Assembly (NCBI GenBank): GCA_028551475.1 | Contig: CM052356.1 | Location: 29,973,884 to 30,037,883, forward strand | Direction: 5' to 3' | DNA: 64,000 nucleotides | Origin: Casuarina equisetifolia | Lineage: Eukaryota; Streptophyta; Magnoliopsida; Fagales; Casuarinaceae | In this document: positions 54,810 through 64,000 of the stretch, in pieces | How the letters are laid out: each line of letters begins with the position of its first letter | Numbering within the stretch: position 1 is the stretch's first letter | Notes under the pieces: model-generated | The model's database searches: none | What the model saw: only the letters and a program-made list of their open reading frames with translations | What the model was told of the DNA's origin: nothing | Translations under genes and position numbers: made by a program

Positions 54810-57800
54810 GCTTTGTCATGGGACGGTTCTTTGGCTTCTAGTCCTTTTGAGTGGTAATATCAAAGTCATGGAAAGCTGGCTCTCCCACTAGAAAACTGCG
54901 CGAGTAAGTTTGGCTCTAAAAACGCAAAACAGAAGTCTCCCGGAAGATACTTCCAATATTTTATGCAATCATGAACCCACTTCAAAAAGGAACAACCATT
55001 TATTCCATCTTTTATCGGTTTTTAGGATTGCGAGGGTTTTGGAGGATGCCCTTCTTCGTCACTTCTCAAGTTTGAATAAATTAGCATTTTTTACCATCAA
55101 AAGATCTACCCGCAATCCTTATAATTCATGCAAAGATTGGATTTGAAACTTGTGAATGATTGTGAACGTGCAGCACACCGGTCAAGTTTCTGTTCATGAG
55201 GCAAAATTTTTTGATCTTTCGGGAAAAGCAACCTATAGCGTATTGAGGGAATCTTCATGGAAATGGCTAACAACATTCGTGTACCTCGTGGCCACTGCTT
55301 GAGTCAAGTAAAAAGACCCTACTTGTGTCCTCTTTTGTGACAATAACAAGGGACTTTTATCATGTAATTTTAAGTATGAGAAAATATATTTCAAAAATCT
55401 TATAAAGTTATATTAATTTTTTTTATGAATATGTGAATTTATTTATCTAAAAACAAGAAATATATTTTAATATTCAGCTCATTGAGGAGAAAATCAAGTT
55501 TGGATTAATCAAACATTTTATTTTTATTTTAAATTAAATTAAGAAAACAAATCTTTCTTTTTTATAAAGAGAAATTTCAAAATATAGTTAAACAATATAT
55601 GATTTTTTGACACCACACTTACATTTAACCAACTGACAAGTCAGTACCGTAATTAACACGAAGTTTAACTCTACACTTATGTACTTGACCCACATTTATT
55701 TTTTTCTTTCTCAGAATCATAAAAAGGTATTAAACTTCAAAACTATGAAAAGGAGAAGTCATAGTCCGAAAATATTAAACTTCTGCAAAGTACACAAACT
55801 TCTCTACCCGACGTTGCTACAGAAACGTTGCTTTTGCGATGCTAAAGGTCCGTGATTTTGTCACAATCAACATTCGAAAACAGATTCCACTTGCCACCTC
55901 AATTCTAAAATTTATTTAAATTCTAGTGTCCAAGTTGCCAATTATTCTTTGTGACTTCACTCCGCGAAAAAGTTAAAGTTTCTTCGGGCATCCTCGATTC
56001 CGAGTCATGTCGTGGGGCAACAGAAGTCGTCCGATTGATTGGCAGTTAAATGAATGTCGCAAACAACGCCAATATTGTAATAATACTAATAAACAAACCG
56101 CCGTGTTAGGTGGAATCTGTCTGAAACGATGAAAAAACAAGCAAGCGGGGTCAGAGGACCAAAAGTCAATCTTTACGATTATAAAACAAATGATTTTGCT
56201 ACCTAACCCGATTATTGACCTGGTCACAAGTTAACAAAGACTTCGATGCATCTTTAGAACTAGTAATTTTTTTTATGGCTTAAGTGTTTGCAGTTGAGAT
56301 CCCTAATAATAAGTGCACCATGACAGAAATAAAAAGATTTTAGTTCAACAACGCAGAAAGAGTTCTTTTAGATAAGAATTTTTTTTGGGAATTTATCGTA
56401 AAGGATAAAATATTTAGTCTAAAACCATGGCATAATATTTAGAAATTGTGTCATTGTCTAAAATAAGAATATGCATCTACCATTTTTAAACTGTCAGTTT
56501 TCTTTCATAATCTTTCAAAGTCTTTTACATAGAAAGTACAGAAAAAATGAAGTGTAATTGTTAAGCACACCTACAAGGAAGACGTGTCGGATCCATGTCC
56601 TGATTGGCTTACCACTGATTCAAATACATTTTTGGGGAAAGTAAAAACCGACACTCAGCCAAACATTCCTAAAGAGTATCTCCAACGAAAACCTCCATGA
56701 TCAATATTCTTTATCCGACAATAAATCATACTCAAAGTCAAAGCCCCAGTCTGAAACAAACTTAGCTAATTGGAAAGTTGACCCTCCTATCCTCTCTCAA
56801 TATTCGGAGAAATCATGTACCAATTGAGGGCAAAGACCACGAGAAGCCGTAGGTTTTAAGCAATTACCACAGAAAGATGCATCGTTTTTCAATAACTTAT
56901 AGAGAATCAATCACAATCTTTTGGGATCAAAATTCAAAAGGAAGTTGTTAGGCCAACAGTTCTTTCCCATTCGTATACTACTAGAAAGCGTTCGTGGAGA
57001 CAAGCTAAACCTTAATATTATCACATATGTTACCCGAGGATCACTCTCTGTACAAAGTCAAGATCTTGTGTTCACAAGTGCAGCTTGGCAAGTTGACCCT
57101 CTAATTTTCATAACAAGAAGCCATTTGTTGTGGAAAAATTATATTCAGAACCCAAGGTCTTTTTACAGTGATTTAAAAGAATCGATAATAAACTTTTAAT
57201 CTTAAAATTGCTAGCTAAATTTGGGTTAAAATAAAGAAAATATGTTATCTTGGTTAAGATTCGTATCTAAAAATTGGCTTGATAGTGCTTTTGGACCAAT
57301 ATGAATATAGTAATAGAGAGTGCAAGGAACCTACCGAACCTTAAATAAGAGATTTTTACCCGCAGAATCTGCCCTTGTCATGATTAAGTGGACTTAGTCA
57401 AGTAATCCAATATAGTGTGCCGTATGATGCTACATGCTTAATGTCAAGAAAGTGAACCTCTAGAGTACTGTTGCTTCGTGGAATAAAATGTTGCCCTTTG
57501 AGAATAAAGCAGGTCTTTCTGTTTAGTCTAGTCTCTCCTTAATTAAGCAGATTATCAAAGGTTAGACGGAACATGAATTTACCACTTAGACATTATGGTT
57601 TCACAGTTGGCATCACTAATCTCAGGATTTGCCCGAAATTCGCTGACGCGACATGACTGTTGTCCATATATTATGGTGTCGACAAACGTTTAGGCCTACA
57701 AAAATATTGAAGCAGAAAGCACAAGTTGCTGTTGTCAAATTATAATTGATAGCTCTCACCAAAAATCGAAATGACTAAAAATAAGTCCATAAGATTTTAA

Positions 57801-58440
57801 TATCATAGTCAAATGTATAAATCTTAAGAATCTCTTCTTCTTCTTTTTTTCTTTAAAGGATTCCATCTTTGATGATTCTATTATTGCACGCATATGATTC
57901 TTAATTCAATTATAAAAGGGCTTATTATTATGGCTTTTTGTGTATTTATTTATGCACCTGTATATCCACGTCCCAATTGCAAAATAGATTATGAATTAAA
58001 CTTCATCACCTATTTAAACTTGCTTGTTTCATTCCTTGATCAATAAGATTGAACGAATTTTTCATTTTCCTTTTTAGGTAGTGTCTTGAGCCCCATCATG
58101 TGGTGAAAATACCCTATTAGCTCCACTTAAACTATATATAAGAGTTTGTAATATGTATCTACAGAAAAACATGCCTCTAAATTAGGTTCAAAATTCTTTG
58201 GTATGAAATACTATATAAGCTAAGAACTCATCTCACTATTAAACTACAAACAAGATTTAAACAACCATACTCATGTTTATAGGGAGGGAGAGAGTATAAT
58301 ATGTTGATATGTTATGCGACAAAGTTAGTTTGAATGGTTGACAAGCATGTGCCTTAGTTGGCAACCTATGTCGTCTAGGACTAAAAGGTGTCAAGTTAAA
58401 CACCCAACTCTCTCACATCCCTTATTTTCTTAATAATAAG
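54810..58440. other. Upstream intergenic region, no gene recognised
   Basis: 54810-54945 is conserved P450 5' flank. Beyond it I see scattered frames under 100 codons (for example 56921-57199) without family matches, splice support or repeats. Confidence 0.45.
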
Positions 58441-58446
58441 GGAAAA

Positions 58447-58497
58447 AAATAAAAATTAAAAATAAAATAAAATAAAATAAAATAAAATAAAATAAAA
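58447..58497. repeat. AAAAT pentanucleotide microsatellite
   Basis: About eight to ten AAAAT/AAATA units with slight variation at the left edge. Confidence 0.9.
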
Positions 58498-58499
58498 AA

Positions 58500-59200
58500 G
58501 GAAATTAGTCCAAACGATGCATAGTCATGTTGTAGTTAATTTAATTGTTCATTAATATAGTTTGAACTCTTGATTCTAGGGAAATAATATGAAAGAGATT
58601 TGGGAACTAAATCTTCGGTTTCTTATGGTGTTTATGCGAGTGAGACTTGTTACATCAATGTCTCATTGCACAATAACTTTATGTCATAGTCCAATTCAGG
58701 GAAGAAAAAAAAATCTAAAGGGAGGAGACCCACGTTTATGTAGTTGTTTATTTAGTTCCAAGCGAGAAAAGATCCTGCCTACCAAATCTATTTCGCTTTG
58801 TGTCCACATCTTTGATGGGTCATTCACCTACTCGTCTGCTATATATTTTGAACAACCGATGGCATTCCAGAAGAAAACTCCTGATTAAAGGATGCTGAAT
58901 TACGATTTTTCAAACTTAAACATGATGAGTTAATGTATCATCTCCAATTTGTCAACAGAAATTTATGACGATAGGATGTCAAAAAAGCATTGGGAAACGC
59001 AAGTCACTTTCAATTCTTATCAAAGTTGATAATCTATGTAACAATCAAATTCACTTCCCTGGGTAATTTTTTTGTTTTTTGGTGACTTACAAAGATCTTA
59101 TCGCTGGCATACATCAAATGCCAGGACATGGCAATACTTTTTTAATAGCAACAGCTAGAGTCGTGTGGTTCTCCATTGATTACTGATTCGTAAAAGTAAC
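58500..59200. other. Spacer, no gene supported
   Basis: The 99-codon frame at 58589-58888 resembles nothing known to me. Confidence 0.4.
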
Positions 59201-59202
59201 CG

Positions 59203-59425
59203 TAAACCGAATATATGTCGAATAATATAAGGGAACTTTTCATCATACTTGGTGAAGGCCAAGCTCATAGATAACTTGTTTAAGAAGTAAATAGGGTTCT
59301 ACATTCGAGGGGATGAATGGCAACAATAAACCGAATATAAGTTGAATAATATAAGCGAACTTTTCATCATACTTGGTGAAGGTCAAGCTCATAGATAACT
59401 TTTTTAAGAAGTAAATGGGATTCAT
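59203..59425. repeat. Direct tandem repeat, about 98 bp at 124-bp period
   Basis: 59203-59300 and 59327-59425 share AATATAAG, GAACTTTTCATCATACTTGG and GCTCATAGATAACTT with few changes. The period is not a multiple of three. Confidence 0.85.
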
Positions 59426-59429
59426 GCAG

Positions 59430-61769
59430 AAGTCTTCACTGGTTTTCTGCAACTTGTACTGACATGCGTGTTCGACTTAAAGCCATTCAAAAATAGGCAC
59501 CGCCAGTCGAATTTCTTTTTATGTACTATCGGACGAGTTGCATGTCTACATGGATTATGTCATGAAACAAAAGGAAATTGTTTAATTTCAGTGCAATTTT
59601 TCTTTTGTTTTTTTCTTTCATTTGACTAGGATTTCCTACCCTACTGATCTGGATGTTCATTGTATTTTATTTTCCTACATGATCCAAGTAGTAGGTGCAG
59701 ACGATGACATGTTAGTTCGAATTATAATAACAGCAATATAGACTTAGGTGTGGAATTACGCACAAAAGTTAAATTAAGATGCAAAACGTTGATTCTCCAT
59801 AGTACGTAAATCTATATTTGTTGGGTTTCACATCAAAGTTACTCATCGTGTGGTATAAGAACAGTAACAAAAAATTGACCATATAATAAATAAACACCTC
59901 CCGAACGAAGTTGACATTCTTGAACCACCCATGTTGAATTTGGTATGGGGGAGTAGCAGAAGCCTACGGTGGGACTTTCTTTGCAACCACCGGGAGCTAA
60001 ACAAAGAAAATAATCCGAGAACATCCTTGAAGGTGGCGGTTATATATTTTTAAACCGAGAAAAGGGAGGAGAGACATGATCTTTTCAAGAGTTAATCAAT
60101 AGGACCAAACCCATGTTGAATAACTGTGTGTGATGGACATGATATTAGGTAAGGTGGGTTTTTGGCTAACGTTGGAACTTCAGATGGTCATGCAATCAGT
60201 GCTAGTGTCTTGGTCATGTGCCGACTTCCCGAACTTCCACTGCAATGAAAGGGATCCGCCAGTCAGTGCGGATCTCCATTTTCCAGTGCAAAAACACCGG
60301 CAAGTTAAGTCGTTCAAGTTAACATTTTATGGCTTTTCAAGTTTCCATCAAAGCCACAAAAGACAGCACTTTCAACCTTTTCGGTGCCATGAAGCGACCT
60401 CTGTTGCTTGCTTCGTTGAGTCGCTGTCCGAGGTATCCGAGCAAATCAGGAGAGTTTGGGTACTGAATGGCAGTATTTATGCGTGTAAACCCATTAACTA
60501 CTACCCCGATTCGGAATACCGAAATAAGGCTGGTAATGCCCACCTCCCACTATGACGTTTCTGTCATAGGTGGCGGCTGAAAGTCACCGTCAATTTGAAG
60601 CGTTAATCGGCGTAAAAGGCCCTTCGGTTGTTGAATTTTTTAACCGCAAATAATCGCATCAGTTATATGGCATCCCAAAATGGAACATCTTTCATTGACT
60701 GGTCAATTTCTTCTCTTATCGTTGTAAATCACATCCAGAAAGCCAATCAAATTGGTTGTACTTACATCGAAAGTGGCGTACTCCCATTTGAAAAAGCATC
60801 CATTAAATGCTGCAGAAACCGGTGAAATATTGCGCCACAGAACGAGGGAGTCATCTAAAAAGAGAGAAATTCTAAACATAGAGGAGAAAATGTTAAGAAT
60901 TAAAAAATATATATCTGAACAAACTACAGTCAAAGAACGAATATTTGAAATGGTGGTGCAGTCAACGAAGGATTTTAACTAGCTATGGACCTGGAAAAAT
61001 AGTTTGTTTTATTTATTACTTGTTGGAAGTGGTCATCGTGGAACACAAGGTGGAAGCCACTGGCGAATTGCCATGATGATTTTAATGGTCAATATGGAGC
61101 ACTACGAAAAAGCGTACTGAGTGATATTTTGATATCGTCCATCACCGGAGCTTTCCCGGTAATGAAAACTTGCCAATAGCCGTATTCAAACGATATTTGA
61201 AAGCAAGAAATGCTATTGTCATTTCTCATTTGTCATTCTGGGCCCCAGAATGGAGAAAAACGTACATGACAAGTGTGGCATGTTTCCCGCTTATTTTCTT
61301 CTTTTCATACTATCCGGTCTCGTTTCTTTACGGATGGTTAGACAAGGCTACATCAATATGACACTGGAAGGGGGAGTTCATCCAAGTCGCCACTTGAATT
61401 TTTTTATCTTGTCTTGGCTAAGTAATCTGTATATATATGGCTATCGATAAAAGATAATACCCGGGACATATTCGTATAATGAGATCTTTCACAATATCAT
61501 ATCAAATTAAATATAATTTTCAAATACATTGAATATATAAGTTTTCAACTATTTTGAGAATTTTTTTCACACTATGTCTTATAAGCCTTTTAATGACTTA
61601 AAAAGTAACACATCCAGAACCAGTAATGCTCTTAAAAATACTGCTATTTCAATCATTCCATATAGCATAGAAAAAGAAAAGTCATAATAGAGTTTTAGGA
61701 ATACACATCTTAACAGAGTCTTAGTAATACTCTTTAAAATAAGAATACACATTTTATGAAAGTATATCA
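59430..61769. other. Intergenic, GC-richer around 60130-61300
   Basis: A 141-codon plus-strand frame at 60130-60555 is the longest here, but I recognise no domain, and no second exon is evident. TATGAC-GTTTCT-GTCATA at 60551-60568 is a perfect 6-bp stem extendable with one bulge. No transposon ends were found. Confidence 0.4.
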
Positions 61770-62215
61770 CTTGTTTTTTCAATGTACTTGGACTAGCCAG
61801 ATTTGGAGAAGTATTTTAGCACAATAAGGCCTTTGTAAAAATATTGATTATTAGAATTTTAAACTGCAATGGATGATTAAAGCAATTAAAGAAAAATATT
61901 TTTTTACAAAACTTTTTAAACTTTTTTTCTTACCATGTCTCTATTATATATGGTTTGAATATAATCGTAGATGTTTTTAAAATAAAACTATTGAAATACC
62001 AATTTTGTTAGTTAGAATTAGAAAAATAGTTCATGAAAGAGCATATTTATTTAGGAATATTAAACTCTCTTAGATGATTTTTTTTTGTGTCATAGTTAAA
62101 AAAATTCAATTCTATTTTCTTTTAAATGAATTGTAATATTAGAGTATGCCCCTAAGCTTTTATATTCTTTTATTTTTTGATAAATAAACTCACATATTTA
62201 TAAATAAATAAAAAA
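61770..62215 (+). mobile_element. LINE family A 3' fragment
   Basis: Matches 2490-2868 and 30171-30426: TTTTTTCAATGTACTTGGA, AAACTGCAATGGATGATTAAAG, AGTATGCCCCTAAGCTTTTAT, AACTCACATATTTAT and an A-rich tail. Confidence 0.8.
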
Positions 62216-62998
62216 TACATGTCTTAACATTTTTTCCCTATAATATGGCTAATAAATCAATTTATCTTTGTATGACAAGATAACTAAGATGGTATTACAT
62301 TAATAAGTCTCCAATTATGACCAAATGATCATTGAGAAATGGTATTCTAAAAAGTGGTCTTGATATTCATTATAAATATTACTTAAGCAAAAACTTCTAC
62401 TTTTAGATTTTTCAAGTAGCTAAATTATATCTCTATTGATTAGTCAATTCAAGATTGCCAACTATTAAAAATATCTCAACATACTTAACTCAAAGCTAAT
62501 TCAAGGATTAGAAAGTCCTTTCATTTAAGCTTCACTTTGAAAATCTTATATTCTAGTGTATGATTCGCATCTTGTTTGCACTCTTGTATATATTGAGCAT
62601 CATTAAGGTTAAGGCCACATAAGGTGGAACAAAGTCAATATAACTTTAATATCATATTAAAAATAAATGTATAGTTTAACCCAAAAGCTAAATCAAAAAT
62701 TGAAAGGTTTTTCTTTTTTCCTCCAAGTATCATTTAGAAATCTTATCTTTTTAACATGAGATTCTCATCCTATGCACACCAGTCAAATAATACACAAATA
62801 TCCCAACACTTGGCTTATTTTGAGTTTATTTACTTATTAAACCATTGTTGGGAGAAATTGAGGCAACAACCAACACTTGGCTTTATAGATCTGGAAGTGC
62901 TTTTCTAGTAGGTAAAAGAGTGAAATGGACTCATATAAAATGTCACTTAAGTATTATTGTTGGAGAAGTGATTAAATCAAAGAAACAGATTTCTTGTT
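62216..62998. other. AT-rich spacer
   Basis: No gene, repeat or signal recognised. Confidence 0.4.
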
Positions 62999-63081
62999 GC
63001 TGAAGAAATTGGCGACAAAATAAAGAAGAGCAGGAAACGTGCTGAAGAAATTGGCGACAAATAAAGAAGAGCACGAAACGT
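62999..63081. repeat. Two-copy 42/41-bp tandem repeat
   Basis: GCTGAAGAAATTGGCGACAA begins both copies (62999 and 63041), which otherwise differ by one A and one G/C change. Confidence 0.9.
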
Positions 63082-64000
63082 GTATAGACAAAATTAAGGG
63101 AAAGAACATAAGATTCAGTCCATTTGTTCGTGCCGATTACCCTAAACCAATCAGTTCCTTTCTCTTTCGCCCTTTTTGGGTTTTATTGCCCTGGCATTCC
63201 ATTTTCTTGCTGTTTAAGCTTTCTTTGGAGTCAGAATGGTAAATATGTAGACCCAAAAAGTAGATGAGTATAGTCAAGACAATGAAAAAACATTACTTGT
63301 GCTCGAGGTGCTCGACTTTCAAGGGGCAATTAATAATTGATGGTTAACAAGGCCACTATCCCTTTTGTTTTAGTTGAAACATAAGTGTTAGTCACTATCC
63401 AGATAATTAAGGTCATTTAATTAGTTTGTATAACATATCCAGTGCGGAATTGCCAAGAGATCAAAAAATTAATAAGCAGTCTTTTTCACATGACCTCGAC
63501 CTTACTAGACATCAGAGTTAACTAGCATTATTGATCATGCAAGACAATTGTGTATATTTGTGGACCCTTCATCACAATAATTCGAAGCCTATTCCAGAAG
63601 GTTTACTTTTTCAGAATTCATTCTCCTTTCCTATAGGAGAAAGAAGAAAAGAATTAATTAAGAAATAGAGAAATCTAATCCTTTTTAGAATTGGAAAATT
63701 CAAGACATATATACAAAATGAATGATTTGATGGATTATAGGAGGTGAGTTTTGTTGATTTGGCCCCCGATAGTTTTGTGATCATATGGCCAGAAGCAATT
63801 CATTACTTTAAGAAACCCAACAAAAAACACGTGATTGTGAATAAATTACTTTTCTTTTTTACCGAATGAACAGGATATATGTAATAAAGTTTTTATTTTA
63901 TTTATATTATTGTGACTAAGCAAAAATTATATTTTGAATTTTTGTATTCTTAGCCAATTGCAAGTTTGGTTTCTAATTTGAAATTTGATGAATTTAATAC
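63082..64000. other. AT-rich end of window
   Basis: The 67-codon frame at 63039-63242 starts within the tandem repeat and has no known match. Nothing else was recognised. Confidence 0.4.

Noticed and set aside
58589..58888. 99-codon open frame
   Set aside because: No family resemblance and no codon-level or splice evidence; likely chance.
60130..60555. 141-codon open frame on the plus strand
   Set aside because: No recognisable domain, overlaps an equally open minus-strand frame, and no neighbouring exons or promoter could be supported.
62999..63081. Short repeats as a possible CRISPR array
   Set aside because: Only two abutting copies with no spacers, in a plant nuclear context.
1..64000. 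tRNA, rRNA or snRNA genes
   Set aside because: No cloverleaf with A- and B-box motifs, and no conserved rRNA or snRNA sequence, was noticed by eye; the only tRNA-like matches are the primer-binding sites.

Overview
This is an AT-rich nuclear segment of a flowering plant, most likely a eudicot. It has spliced cytochrome P450 genes with plant introns, a degenerate plant oxidosqualene cyclase (OSC) gene, and a dense load of plant-type Ty3/gypsy, Ty1/copia and LINE elements. I cannot name the species. Only one ordinary protein-coding gene looks intact: a four-exon CYP716A-type P450 on the minus strand at 52370-54735 (480 residues).

Layout. 1-2868 is a degenerate LINE (family A, +). About 3170-4555 is a copia pol fragment (-) that has cut off the 3' end of a CYP716A pseudogene (4555-6796, -). 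8873-13486 is a Ty3/gypsy chromovirus-type element with two 457-bp LTRs that differ at one base, and with an internally deleted pol. 13487-15088 is one copy of a local segmental duplication, carrying a LINE-B 3' end. 15241-15480 is an orphan CYP716 promoter. 15781-21541 is a full-length but decayed LINE (family B, -) with a 17-bp target-site duplication. 21559-29400 holds a second copy of the segmental unit, more LINE pieces and a GC-richer block. 29417-35724 is a 16-exon OSC pseudogene (-). 35898-37154 is a solo LTR directly upstream of it. 38169-44748 is a Ty1/copia element carrying a nested solo LTR (41222-42495) of the same family in inverted orientation. 44754-47060 is the third segmental copy. 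47853-48529 is a probable solo LTR of another family. 49621-51720 is a head-to-tail duplication of an ankyrin-repeat pseudogene fragment. The intact CYP716A gene follows, and then about 9 kb in which I recognise little besides repeats and a LINE-A tail.

How the pieces fit. OSCs cyclise 2,3-oxidosqualene to triterpene skeletons, and CYP716A enzymes commonly oxidise those skeletons, often at C-28. An OSC pseudogene lies between two CYP716A copies, with the promoter of a third nearby. This looks like the remains of a small triterpenoid gene cluster built by local duplication and then broken by transposons, leaving one apparently working oxidase. The clustering is seen in the sequence; the pathway role is inferred from family knowledge.
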